A stretch of DNA of 64,000 nt from Candidatus Villigracilis vicinus (GCA_016721315.1 JADKIL010000020.1:62001-126000); one strand, 5' to 3'. Counted from the stretch's first letter, positions 35,901 through 45,072 are shown. Program-made: numbers and translations. Notes: generated from the sequence alone by a model not told the origin.

Positions 35901-36916
35901 GCTTTATGAATCCCGCCGCGCTGTAAATAATCATTGAGGGTCAAAGCTGGAACGCCGCTTTTCTCTTGTTGAGAATCAAACAGATCCTTGAGCGCGAATT
36001 GCATCAACGGCAGAGCGCCTGGCTCGCCTTTCATTTCATTGATGATCTGCGCGATCAGGTCGGGATCAATGCGAAGTCCCACGCGCAGGGCAGGTTGGGC
36101 AATGGCGCTCACCAATTCCTCTGGCTGCATCGCGCCGATCTGTACGAATTGTTGGTTGAGCAGTGCGTTGAGTTGTGGATAGGTCGCGCAGTTCGAGACA
36201 AAGTCCGAGCGCATGGAGAACAGGATAATGACGCGTCCGTTCTCGATGGTGGCGGCGTGGGTCAGTAAGTTGAGAAAGGCAATGCGTTCTTCTTCTTTGC
36301 TGATCTGTGTGAAGACTTCCTCGAATTGGTCAATGAAGAGTACGAGACGTTTATCACGTCCCTCTTTCAAAACGATCTCGCACCAGCGTGCGAAGATGGT
36401 TGCGTCCTTCATTGCCTTGGCGCGGATTTCATCTTCTGGGTTGGTTGAACTTGCCAAGCTGGAAACCACCCGTCCGAGTTCACCGATCGGGTCACGTCCT
36501 GGCTTCATGGTCGCATACAGCCAGCGCTCGCTGCCTTTGATGGCTCCCTGCTTCAAGGCATGGATCAACCCCGCACGCACCAGCGATGACTTTCCGCTGC
36601 CTGATGGACCCGTGACGAATACTGTCCGCGAGTCCTTTACGCGGCTGACGAGATCATCCACCAATTTCTCGCGCCCGAAGAATAGCTCGGCGTCTTCTTC
36701 TTCGAAGACATCGAGTCCTTTGTAGGGGCAGCGTCCGTCAAAGGGCTTGGGCTGGAAGGTGGATTGTATCTGGGTAAGAAGAATGGAAACTTGATCAGCG
36801 GTGTATCCAGTGTTACCGATGTTGATATCACCGCCAATATCACCGCCCACAGAAATACTGCCAACTGCGGTACTTCCATTTACGGCGTTAATGTCCAGCT
36901 TTTCCTGATTAGACAT
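32918..36916 (-). CDS. nSTAND1 NTPase-WD40 protein A (two frameshifts)
   Basis: About 1,332 codons. ATG 36916 has GGGAG upstream. Layout: tag (VGSISVGGDIGGDINIGN) to residue 35, NTPase with FFGREKLVDDLV, GPSGSGKSSLVRAG and LVLFIDQFEEVFT, winged helix, a membrane-like segment (VILIAAILASVVF), a coiled coil, then about 15 WD40 repeats (VAFSPDGKFIVSGS, then TDKTARVWEIAT). The C-terminal motif ACSRVTRNLTRAEWHQYIG precedes a Pro/Thr tail. An extra C at about 34905 and a missing T near 34568 break the frame. Proteins of this type use WD40 as sensor and NTPase as switch, often in immunity or signalling. No known effector is fused. Confidence 0.82.
33150..34860. repeat. Tandem DNA repeats encoding WD40 units
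   Basis: Repeated units of roughly 120-130 bases, several nearly identical (for example around 33480-33720, with AAACTATAAACTTACCATC repeated), code the WD40 blades of nSTAND A. Such repeats can recombine to change blade number, and they can also mislead assembly. Confidence 0.8.
35460..36880 (-). repeat. 5' half of nSTAND A, duplicated copy of 31430-32860
   Basis: The NTPase-coding part is nearly identical to the one in nSTAND B, except for a swapped block at about 36349-36490 that codes a different segment (GELGRVVSSLASS and following residues). Confidence 0.75.
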
Positions 36917-37149
36917 AAAGCGACTCCCATTCTCGTTATTGCGTTGGTTAACACTAAAATTTTTGTAATGGATGCCTTCAAAAGATTTTTCTACTATCCC
37001 TTTGGATGTAAATTATCTCTCGAACCTAGCTTCTGTCATTTTTCCTTAGCACTACTTAGCCGCCCTGATCAGATTTTTCATTTCGTATAAAATTTCGTAG
37101 ATTATAACCCCGTAGATGCTATATGGCTTCTTTTGAGTTTCATTTTTAA

Positions 37150-37201
37150 CTTGTCTTACGAGACTTTCACAAGACAAGAACCCCAAAAAAACCTGTACAA
37201 T
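37150..37201 (+). promoter_or_regulatory. Promoter region of the DnaE gene with an inverted repeat
   Basis: CTTGTCTT (37150-37157) and AAGACAAG (37171-37178) are perfect inverted copies. TACAAT (37196-37201) is a likely -10 and ends seven bases before the ATG at 37209, giving a leaderless or nearly leaderless message. The palindrome lies where a repressor could act. The rest of 36917-37208 shows no gene and should also hold the divergent nSTAND promoter. Confidence 0.45.
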
Positions 37202-37208
37202 CAGGCAG

Positions 37209-40200
37209 ATGTACATCCACCTCACCGCACACTCCGCATACTCCCTGCAGGAAGGTCTCGCCACTCCTGAGGAGCTGGTTCAAGCAGCGAAATCACACGG
37301 TCTTTCTGCTCTCGGGCTTACCGAACATAACCTGCTAACCGGAGCGATCGAATTTGTTGCCGCCTGCAAGCATGCCGGTATTCAACCCATCCTCGGTTTG
37401 GAGGTTGACCTTCAACAAGGTCCGCTGCACCTGCTAGCCGCCAGCCTCACAGGCTGGTCCAACCTGTGCAAGATCAGCAGCGCCATCGCCCTGCAAAATT
37501 CATCCAATACAACTCTCTCCCTCGAAACACTCAAAACTTTTTCAAAAGACCTGCTTGCTCTCAGCGATCATTCCCTCGAAGACCTTCAAGCCATTTTCCC
37601 AAACAATCTATACGTCTCCCTGAATGACCCTGCCAAAGCATTGGAACTTTCAAAACGTGCCCGGCAGCTTGGTCTCCCAACCGTCGTTACTCACCCCATT
37701 TATTACCTCACTCCCGACCAGGCTTCTCTTCAGCACACCTTATCAGCTATTCGTCTAAACCGATCCATTCATGAATTGCCGATCAGTGACGCAGCACCAG
37801 CAGGTTCTCACTTCACCAACCCACAGGAAATGGAGACCCGCTTTCAGGATTTCCCGGATGCATTGAAGGCCACTGTCGAAATTGCGGAACGCTGCCGCTT
37901 CGACCTACCCCTCGGCCTGCCCAACATGCCCAAAGTTCCCCTCCCCGAAGGAGTTTCCTCATCTGAACTGCTTCGCCAAAAAGCCTTTGCTGGAGCACAA
38001 ATCCTGTATGGAGAGATCACCCCTGAAATCCAAACCCGCCTCGATCATGAACTGAATGTCATCGCCCAAATGGGATTTGAGCCGATCTTCCTGATCGTTG
38101 AAGAAGTACTCAACTATGCCCGCAAAACAGGAGTCCCTTTTTCCTCCAGAGGGTCAGCTGCTTCTTCACTTGTGGCTCATTGCCTGGGGATCACCAGCCC
38201 CGATCCCTTGCGCCTCAATCTCTACTTCGAACGCTTTCTCAACCCCGCACGCCTCACTCCACCTGATATCGATACAGACCTGTGTTCCCGCAGAAGAGAT
38301 TCGATCATCCAGCATGTCTTTGATGTGTACGGAGCAGACCACGTCGCCATGGTCGGGACGATCAATCGCTTCCGTCCACGCTCCGCATTTAGCGATGCAG
38401 CCAAGGCGCATGGCATTGCACCGGCCAAAGTGCGTGAGATGGCTAATCAATTACCGCATTCCTTCTGGGCAAAGTTCGAGGATGGAAAAGAGTCCGCATC
38501 TCCCTTCGCGGATCTGCATGTGACCTATCCACAATATCGGCATGTCTTCGATGATGCCGAAGCCATCCTGAAATTGCCGCGCCATCTTTCCGTTCATCCC
38601 GGCGGCGTGATCGTCTCTCCCGGCCCGCTTACGGATCTTGTACCCGTCATGCGCTCCGGAAGCAAAGGCATCATCATCACCCAGCTCGATCTTGATTCAG
38701 TGGAAGCCCTTGGGCTGGTGAAGATCGACCTGCTCGGCATTCGCGGCCTGACCGTCCTTGGCGATGTGGCGGAGTTCATTCAGGAAGGGCAACCGAACAC
38801 ATTCTCCAATGCAGTGGACGTGCTTGAGTCCACACCGGCTGAAGATAAAGCCACTTCAAACCGCATTGAATATGGCGAAACGATCGGGTGCTTTCAGATC
38901 GAAAGTCCGGGGATGCGCTCCACTCTGCGCGAGATCCATGCGCGAACGGAAGATGACATCATGGCCGCGCTCGCTTTGTACCGGCCAGGCCCGCTCAGTG
39001 GGGGATTGAAAGACGCCTTCGTCCGGCGCTTCAAAGGCGAAGAAAAAGTACATCACATCCACTCCGCGCTGGCTCCGTTATTGGATGACACCTTTGGCGT
39101 GATCCTGTATCAGGAGCAGGTACTGCGCATCGCGCACGAGCTGGCAGGCTTCAGCTTGGCAGAAGCGGATCTTCTGCGTCGGGCGATGAGTCACTTTGAT
39201 CCCGGCAAAAAGATGCAGGAGTTGCAGCGCAAGTTTGTCGATCAATCCCAACAAAAAAGTGGAGTGCCGCTGGAAACAGGGGAGCGGATCTGGGAGATGA
39301 TGGCCGCCTTCGCGGGCTATGGATTCCCCAAAGCACATGCCGCCTCATACGCACAAGTGGCCTGGCGCTCCGCCTGGTGCAAATCCTATTTCCCCGCAGA
39401 GTTCATGGCCGCAGTCCTTGCCAATTGGGGCGGATACTACAGCCAGCGCGTGTATCTCAGTGAAGCCCGCCGCATGGGACTCGCAGTTCGTCCGCCGCAT
39501 GTGAATTACCCGTCTCATAATTTTTCAGTGAAGAAGCTGATCGATTCAAATGAGCGCGCCTTGTTCATGGGACTGGGACAGGTAAAGGAATTGACGCAAA
39601 GAACCATTGAGCGTATTTTGCGATACGCGCCTTTTACTTCCCTGGATGACTTCCTGTCTCGGGTGGATCCACGCGCACAGGAAGCGGAAAGCCTTGCACG
39701 AATTGGAGCCTTGGAGGGAATGGGGAAAATCCCAGCCATCCTAAACAGGCTGGAAAGCGGCAGCTGGCAGAAAAACCAAATGAGCTTGTTTGAATGGACA
39801 GATTCAAATGAAGAAGACTGGTCTGTTGAACAGAAGGTAAATGCGCAGCAGGAAATATTGGGAGTGAGTCTGGAGGCGCATCCACTTGAATTGGTTGCTG
39901 ATAAAGTGAATGCTTCTGGAGCGATCTCTACCATTGAAGCGGCTGGCCGAATTGGCCGAAGGGTTACGATCGCTGGTGTTCGTCAGACCTCTCATCGCAG
40001 CAGAACGGCAAAAGGCGACTCGATGTTGTTTCTCACCGTTGAGGATTTGATGGGCACACTGGATGCGATTGCCTTTCCTGATGTGTATCGTGTAGCCAAA
40101 GAGGCGCTTAGCTCTACATTTCCAATGCTTTTGACCGGGGTGATGGAAATGGACACTTCACGAGGTGAACCTTATATGAAGATTGAACGGGTGGTTGTAA

Positions 40201-40220
40201 TTTCTTCGGGGGAAAAATAG
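37209..40220 (+). CDS. DNA polymerase III alpha-type polymerase (DnaE2/ImuC-size)
   Basis: A 1,003-residue C-family DNA polymerase, complete. The PHP domain starts at residue 1 (YIHLTAHSAYSLQEGLATPE, LTEHNL). The palm carries the two-Asp motif PPDIDTDLCS near residue 350 and a third acidic site follows in the region of GLVKIDLLGIRGL. RPGPLSGG and YQEQVLRIAHELAGF are strongly conserved, and an OB fold follows near residue 920 (RVTIAGVRQTSHRSRTAKG). The length, about 150 residues shorter than replicative DnaE1, and the short C-terminus fit the error-prone DnaE2 branch. No ImuA/ImuB genes are adjacent. It is divergent from the nSTAND pair. Confidence 0.88.
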   Translation: MYIHLTAHSAYSLQEGLATPEELVQAAKSHGLSALGLTEHNLLTGAIEFVAACKHAGIQPILGLEVDLQQGPLHLLAASLTGWSNLCKISSAIALQNSSNTTLSLETLKTFSKDLLALSDHSLEDLQAIFPNNLYVSLNDPAKALELSKRARQLGLPTVVTHPIYYLTPDQASLQHTLSAIRLNRSIHELPISDAAPAGSHFTNPQEMETRFQDFPDALKATVEIAERCRFDLPLGLPNMPKVPLPEGVSSSELLRQKAFAGAQILYGEITPEIQTRLDHELNVIAQMGFEPIFLIVEEVLNYARKTGVPFSSRGSAASSLVAHCLGITSPDPLRLNLYFERFLNPARLTPPDIDTDLCSRRRDSIIQHVFDVYGADHVAMVGTINRFRPRSAFSDAAKAHGIAPAKVREMANQLPHSFWAKFEDGKESASPFADLHVTYPQYRHVFDDAEAILKLPRHLSVHPGGVIVSPGPLTDLVPVMRSGSKGIIITQLDLDSVEALGLVKIDLLGIRGLTVLGDVAEFIQEGQPNTFSNAVDVLESTPAEDKATSNRIEYGETIGCFQIESPGMRSTLREIHARTEDDIMAALALYRPGPLSGGLKDAFVRRFKGEEKVHHIHSALAPLLDDTFGVILYQEQVLRIAHELAGFSLAEADLLRRAMSHFDPGKKMQELQRKFVDQSQQKSGVPLETGERIWEMMAAFAGYGFPKAHAASYAQVAWRSAWCKSYFPAEFMAAVLANWGGYYSQRVYLSEARRMGLAVRPPHVNYPSHNFSVKKLIDSNERALFMGLGQVKELTQRTIERILRYAPFTSLDDFLSRVDPRAQEAESLARIGALEGMGKIPAILNRLESGSWQKNQMSLFEWTDSNEEDWSVEQKVNAQQEILGVSLEAHPLELVADKVNASGAISTIEAAGRIGRRVTIAGVRQTSHRSRTAKGDSMLFLTVEDLMGTLDAIAFPDVYRVAKEALSSTFPMLLTGVMEMDTSRGEPYMKIERVVVISSGEK

Positions 40221-40402
40221 CGAAAAGTATTTTTTGGAATCGGACGATTTTCGATCATGTTTTGCCCGCCTTTTGTCAAGCCAATAAATCGCCCGCGCCA
40301 CCATGTCCGCAAGTTTAGACTCGATAGACCCTGCCAAAACAAATTTGTTATACTTAATCCAAGTTGCCTCTCAATGATACAACCTTGGAGCAAACATTCA
40401 TT

Positions 40403-40864
40403 ATGCCTTATGCATACCGCCTTGATACAGATATAAAAATTTTCTACCTTGTCACATATGGTCATTGTACTTTTAGTGATATCTTCAGCCCATCTTTGGA
40501 GCCGGAAACTAACCCGGTAAATCGACCCAGAGTAAAGTTTATTATAGACAATACATTGGGGAACCTTGAGGTGGATACAGAAGGTATGAAATTCTTTATC
40601 AAAAGTATGGAAGACTTGAAGAAGACAGGCTTTCAACTGGAACCTACCGTAATGCTGACAACCAAGAGGGGACTTGAAATTTTCATTAAATCTCTTGATC
40701 TGCTGGTGGATGATGATATTCCAACTCACCAGGCATTTTCTTCGCTCACTGAAGCACTTGTCTGGTTGGACGAAGTTGAAAATACTCAGGCAATTCAGAA
40801 TATTCGTGATGAGCTTTTGGAAAAGCTGCGTTCTCAATATGGACCGCATCCGCGATTCGTTTAG
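40403..40864 (+). CDS. Hypothetical protein, possible SpoIIAA/STAS-like fold
   Basis: A 153-residue soluble protein. It opens with MPYAYRLDTDIKIFYLVTYG and has the alternating strand-helix pattern and a VKFIIDNTLGNLEVDTEGM segment seen in some STAS-like or SpoIIAA-like families; I cannot assign it firmly. The C-terminus is a charged helix (NIRDELLEKLRSQYG). ATG 40403 is chosen over upstream 40364 on the strength of the clean N-terminus; the Shine-Dalgarno (GGAG, 12 bases upstream) is weak. It stands alone between the polymerase and a convergent gene. Confidence 0.55.
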   Translation: MPYAYRLDTDIKIFYLVTYGHCTFSDIFSPSLEPETNPVNRPRVKFIIDNTLGNLEVDTEGMKFFIKSMEDLKKTGFQLEPTVMLTTKRGLEIFIKSLDLLVDDDIPTHQAFSSLTEALVWLDEVENTQAIQNIRDELLEKLRSQYGPHPRFV

Positions 40865-40901
40865 ATTTGTATAGTGGTTATTTTGGTGAGCACAAGAGCA
40901 G

Positions 40902-41930
40902 TTAATAGACATCTGCTCGTTCCCGCTTGAGGCGTGGTTGGGCTTGTTTTCGTTTTGCCATTAATACTTCCAGTGGGGTAAGCAAAGTCTGTTCACAGAT
41001 GCGTGCGATCCGCGAGGCGGATGCGCCGCCATTTTGAATCGGCATCAGGCGTTTCAGTTCTTCGATGTTTAAGTTGGTATGTACTTCTTTGCCAAGGGCT
41101 AGTGCAACGTAGGTACTGGTGGATTGCTGGGTGATGACCGTTTCGGCATTGGCGATCATTGGGTTGATGTTGCCATAGGCAAAGACCAGTGCTTCAGGCG
41201 CATTTTTATTGATCTCCCGCGTTGCCCTTTTAACATCCTCCAAGGGATTTAGTTTGAAGATCAGGGTTCTTCCTTTTGTAATGGTATTACATTTTTTGAT
41301 GAATGCGATGCGATCATCAAGGCGAAAAGTCTCGCGCAGGGGCGATGTTGCAACTAGGACATGACCACGAAATTGAAAGTCATTGTCGTGTGCGGTTTTT
41401 ACGTTATCAAAATTTGGAATGCCCGTCACCACCAGTTTTCTGTCATGCACCCCCTTGCGGACGAATAAATCCGCGTAGCCATTGGATGCGACACAAAACA
41501 TATCGTACGCGTTGGACAAACCGTTCGTGGAAGTATTGGCAAGGTAGCGCGGAAGCCTTAGCCACTTAACCAGATGGAACATGATGCTTTCTGGCTCAGT
41601 GATTCCCTCCTGCACTAAAACCACCCGCTTATTGCGGATGTTCTTCTGGATCAAAAGGTCGCTGCATGTAACCACCAAATCATACGGGCGGGATTCTCCA
41701 CGCAGGTCAACTTGCAGGTTGTGGAGGAAAAAATACTCTTCCGTTTCGCGCTTGTGGCGGCCACCCAATACGGTGAAATTCAGCAAACCCAATTTGGCTA
41801 ACAAGTTCTCTATTCCATCGCCATAATAGGGTGTGAAATAACAATTATGGTCATCCATTAAGTTGCGGGCGATTGCGTGCATCTGTGTGGTCTGGTTGAG
41901 TGACCCGCAGATAAAAAGAATATTTCCCAT
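40902..41930 (-). CDS. GT-B-like (UDP-GlcNAc 2-epimerase/glycerophosphotransferase-type) protein
   Basis: A 342-residue protein. The N-terminus MGNILFICGSLNQTTQMHAIA resembles a GT-B first strand and loop. A second Rossmann half follows from about residue 175 (RGHVLVATSPLRETFRLDD, RTLIFKLNPLED, NAETVITQQSTSTYVALALG), where the Q-S-T-S motif recalls nucleotide-sugar epimerases and CDP-glycerol transferases. No membrane segment is present. ATG 41930 has GGAG six bases upstream. The function is inferred at fold level only; surface polysaccharide synthesis is the likely area. It has no clear partner genes here. Confidence 0.6.
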   Translation of the reverse strand: MGNILFICGSLNQTTQMHAIARNLMDDHNCYFTPYYGDGIENLLAKLGLLNFTVLGGRHKRETEEYFFLHNLQVDLRGESRPYDLVVTCSDLLIQKNIRNKRVVLVQEGITEPESIMFHLVKWLRLPRYLANTSTNGLSNAYDMFCVASNGYADLFVRKGVHDRKLVVTGIPNFDNVKTAHDNDFQFRGHVLVATSPLRETFRLDDRIAFIKKCNTITKGRTLIFKLNPLEDVKRATREINKNAPEALVFAYGNINPMIANAETVITQQSTSTYVALALGKEVHTNLNIEELKRLMPIQNGGASASRIARICEQTLLTPLEVLMAKRKQAQPRLKRERADVY

Positions 41931-42091
41931 GCGCTGCTCCAAATGCGATTTTATACAAGTGTAAGCAGTAGATATTAAGCCTCAGGAAATAGCGGATTAA
42001 TGAATTGTTTAATTTCAGTGGAGAGCGCCGACTCAAAGTCCCCTGTCATTCATGTGGGCGGCGGGGAAAATGGGGAATAATTCTTTACCCG

Positions 42092-42142
42092 TTGTTAACA
42101 ATATCTTCCACCCTTGTTAACTTCAATGGACTATCTTATAGG
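42092..42142 (+). promoter_or_regulatory. Promoter of phoU-ppx with a tandem TTGTTAAC repeat
   Basis: TTGTTAAC occurs at 42092-42099 and 42114-42121, exactly 22 bases apart (two helical turns). The second copy supplies a -35 (TTGTTA, 42114-42119) with a 17-base spacer to TATAGG (42137-42142). Tandem direct repeats over a -35 suggest an activator site, possibly of a PhoB type. Confidence 0.45.
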
Positions 42143-42171
42143 GACGCATTTCCGTAATCAGGAAAGAAAAT

Positions 42172-42849
42172 ATGTCACGCACAAACCTTGACCATCAATT
42201 GCAATTGATTCGCGACGACCTGCTGATTATGGACAGCATGGTGGAAACCTCATTGGAAGAATCTGTGAGGGCGCTTAAGGATTTTGATTTGGAAAAAGTG
42301 CGTGCTGTATACAAAAACGATGTGCAAATTGGCGAAAAGCGCGTTGAACTGGAAGGGCAAATTATCGCTGTCATTGCCATCCAGTCGCCCGTTCTGTTTG
42401 ACCTGCGCTTCCTCGCCTCGTCGCTGACGATTTGCAACGAACTGGAACAGATTGGTGATTACGCAAAAACCATTGCGCGAATCAGCATGACATCTGAAGG
42501 CGTCAGTATTCCGCTTTTTTCGAATACCATTTATGACATGGGGATTAAAACGTCTGATATGTTGCACCGCTCCATGACGGCATTCATCCATTCCTATGCG
42601 CGATCAGCCGTTCGAATTATCTCCGACGATGATCTGATTGACTCAATGTACGCCAAGCTCTATTCGGATTTGATGAAATTTGTGTCTGGTAATGTGCATA
42701 ATGTCGAGCGTGTCAATTCTCTGCTTTGGGCGGGACACAATCTTGAACGGGCGGCAGATCGTGTGACAAACATTTGCGAGCGCACAATTTATGTCGAAAC
42801 AGGGGAACTAGGTGATAGGATGTTCTCCTATCCGCATCTGTTGCAATAA
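42172..42849 (+). CDS. phoU: Phosphate-signalling protein PhoU
   Basis: A 225-residue PhoU, the helical protein that links phosphate transport state to the PhoR kinase. Two repeats are visible, each with the family helix pair: LEESVRALKDFDLEKVRAVY and its counterpart, plus LRFLASSLTICNELEQIGDYA and LLWAGHNLERAADRVTNICER, which carry the metal-binding E/D-x3-D motifs. The ATG has AGGAAAG five bases upstream. It is 11 bases from ppx, so the two share a transcript. No pst transporter is in the window. Confidence 0.95.
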   Translation: MSRTNLDHQLQLIRDDLLIMDSMVETSLEESVRALKDFDLEKVRAVYKNDVQIGEKRVELEGQIIAVIAIQSPVLFDLRFLASSLTICNELEQIGDYAKTIARISMTSEGVSIPLFSNTIYDMGIKTSDMLHRSMTAFIHSYARSAVRIISDDDLIDSMYAKLYSDLMKFVSGNVHNVERVNSLLWAGHNLERAADRVTNICERTIYVETGELGDRMFSYPHLLQ

Positions 42850-42860
42850 GAAACAAGTAT

Positions 42861-44369
42861 ATGCAAACAATAGCTGCGATTGATGTTGGCTCCAACGCCA
42901 TGCGTATGGTCGTCGGACGAATTGTCTACGAAGGGAAAGTGGAAGCAGTTGAAAACCTGAGACTGCCTGTTAGGCTTGGGCAGGATGCCTTCACAACGGG
43001 AATTATCAGCGAGGAAACATCCCGTCAGACGTTGGATGCTTTCGTTCGTTTTCGCAGGATCGCAGATAACCACAAAGTGGAAAAAATCCGAGCGATTGCC
43101 ACCAGCGCCATGCGCGAGGCAGACAATAGTGACCTTTTGATTGATCGAATTGCGCGTTCAACGGGCATACAGATCGAGACCATCAACGGGGAAGAGGAGG
43201 CGCGGCTGATACATCTGGCAGTTTCACAAGCCATAAACCTCAACAAGCATGTGTTGTTAGTCGATATCGGTGGCGGTAGCGTGGAAGTAACTCTTTCACA
43301 AAATGGAAAAATTCTATCCACAGAGAGTTACAACATGGGTACCGTCCGCCTGCTAAATACGCTGGGCGGAGAAAAAAATGCAGCACTTCCGTTTCATAAA
43401 CTGGTGCGTCAATATGCCGAAGCGGCGCGTCGCCGCATCGACCGTGAGCTTGGATCTAAAAAAATTAACATTTGTGTCGGCACTGGGGGCAATATCGAAG
43501 AGATGGGCAGGCTAAGAGAGAAACTTTTTAAAGGTGATAATGATCGCATGATCACACTTGAAGAGTTGGATAAACTTGTTGAGACACTTAGCAGAATGCG
43601 GGTGGAGGAAAGAATCCGCAAGTTCAAATTGAAACCCGATCGCGCTGATGTCATTTTGCCTGCTTCTATAGTTCTACAAATGATCGCACACGCGGCAAAG
43701 ATCAAAGAAGTGATCATCCCCAGCGTTGGGTTGAAAGACGGTGTGCTGTGGGATATGGCGTACAGGTTGCGGGAAAATATGCATATTTCACCACGCGAGC
43801 AGGTGTGGACGTCCGCTCTTTGGCTAGGAAAAAAGTATCAATTTGATCAGGATCATGCAAAGGAGGTCGCCCGTCTTGCGGGCAGGCTGTTCGACCAGTC
43901 ACGGGATTTACACGACCTCGGCGACGAGGATAAGTTGCTGTTGGAACTTGCTGCACTGCTGCATGATATTGGGCATTTTATCAGTCCCATTGACCACAAC
44001 AAACACGGTTACTATATTTTGAAAGCCAACCCGCTGATTGGGTTAGTGGAAAGTCGTCAGGAACTTGTTGCCAACATTATTTACTATCATCGCAAGTCCA
44101 TGCCCGGGTGGCAGGATGAGGGTTTTAGAAGCCTGACAGCCAATGATCGGATTATGGTGACGAAACTATCGGCGCTGGTGCGTTTGGCGGATGCGCTGGA
44201 TGTCAGTCACACGGGCAGTGTAAAGGACGTTCAGTTCGAATCCAAAAAAGATGGCTGGCGGTTAAGTCTGCAAGGCAAAGGTGACCTGATGCTGGAGCGT
44301 TGGGCGCTGGAAAAGCGCCAAAAACTTTTTCAAGATGTGTTTGGCGTGAAGTTGAAGTTGGCTGGATGA
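42861..44369 (+). CDS. Exopolyphosphatase/GppA-type phosphatase with C-terminal HD domain
   Basis: A 502-residue Ppx/GppA protein that hydrolyses polyphosphate or pppGpp. The ASKHA core is at residues 1-300: IAAIDVGSNAMRMVVG (phosphate 1), AIATSAMREADN, INGEEEARLIHLAV, VLLVDIGGGSVEVTL (phosphate 2) and GTGGNIEEMG. An HD domain follows with LAALLHDIGHFISPIDHNKHGYY and ALVRLADALDVSH. Both domains are complete. Expression with PhoU and SixA points to polyphosphate and phosphate control. Confidence 0.92.
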   Translation: MQTIAAIDVGSNAMRMVVGRIVYEGKVEAVENLRLPVRLGQDAFTTGIISEETSRQTLDAFVRFRRIADNHKVEKIRAIATSAMREADNSDLLIDRIARSTGIQIETINGEEEARLIHLAVSQAINLNKHVLLVDIGGGSVEVTLSQNGKILSTESYNMGTVRLLNTLGGEKNAALPFHKLVRQYAEAARRRIDRELGSKKINICVGTGGNIEEMGRLREKLFKGDNDRMITLEELDKLVETLSRMRVEERIRKFKLKPDRADVILPASIVLQMIAHAAKIKEVIIPSVGLKDGVLWDMAYRLRENMHISPREQVWTSALWLGKKYQFDQDHAKEVARLAGRLFDQSRDLHDLGDEDKLLLELAALLHDIGHFISPIDHNKHGYYILKANPLIGLVESRQELVANIIYYHRKSMPGWQDEGFRSLTANDRIMVTKLSALVRLADALDVSHTGSVKDVQFESKKDGWRLSLQGKGDLMLERWALEKRQKLFQDVFGVKLKLAG

Positions 44370-44448
44370 GAAATAAATACTTGCTCGGATTGAGATAAAT
44401 AAAATCGGCAATTTGCCAGACTACATATTTCTAAAGGAGAAATAAAAA

Positions 44449-44955
44449 ATGAACTTATATATGATCCGCCATGCTATTTCTGTGGATGAAAGCACGCCCG
44501 AATATGAGGATGACAGCCAGCGTCCATTAACGGATAAAGGTAAAAAGAAAATGCGTCAAATCGCGAAGGGTTTGCGCGCTCTTGGTGTGGAATTTGACTT
44601 GATCTTGTCGAGTCCATATGTCCGCGCCACAGAAACCGCTGAAATTCTGGCGGATGTTTTCAAGATGAAAAAGGAAGTCAGATTCAGCGATCATCTTGTC
44701 CCAATGGGTGATCCTGATCTGTTGATCGCAGAAATAAACGAAAAATACAATGTGAATAGTGTTGCATTTATCGGACATGAGCCTTTCCTGAGTGCGTTGA
44801 TTGGCCTGCTCGTGGCTGAAAATGCAAACATCGACATGACCCTCAAAAAAGGTGGTGTTTGCCGTCTGTCTGCAGATGACCTGCATCACACCCGCGAAGC
44901 CACCTTGGAATGGCTGTTAACGCCTGGCTTTCTGGTGGAGGTTGGTGAAAAATAG
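44449..44955 (+). CDS. sixA: SixA-type phosphohistidine phosphatase
   Basis: A 168-residue histidine phosphatase. The catalytic His is in LYMIRHAIS at residues 2-10, the second His in FIGHEPFLSALIG near 106, and the Arg pair in LILSSPYVRATETAEIL. SixA removes phosphate from His in phosphorelay domains. AAAGGAG lies 12 bases upstream of the ATG. It follows the ppx gene with a 79-base gap and may share its message. Confidence 0.9.
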   Translation: MNLYMIRHAISVDESTPEYEDDSQRPLTDKGKKKMRQIAKGLRALGVEFDLILSSPYVRATETAEILADVFKMKKEVRFSDHLVPMGDPDLLIAEINEKYNVNSVAFIGHEPFLSALIGLLVAENANIDMTLKKGGVCRLSADDLHHTREATLEWLLTPGFLVEVGEK

Positions 44956-45072
44956 AAGATGAATTTGACTTGACTTCAATAGACAAATAATTTTCAACCA
45001 AGGTGTTCAGTGACTTTTTTGATTGAGCAGCTTGCGGGAATAAACTGGGTATATAACTTACTAAAGTGTTCT

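Noticed and set aside
28920..36916. A fused caspase, TIR, nuclease or protease effector in the nSTAND proteins
   Set aside because: The N-terminal tag is only about 40 residues and no catalytic motif was found before the NTPase or after the WD40 array.
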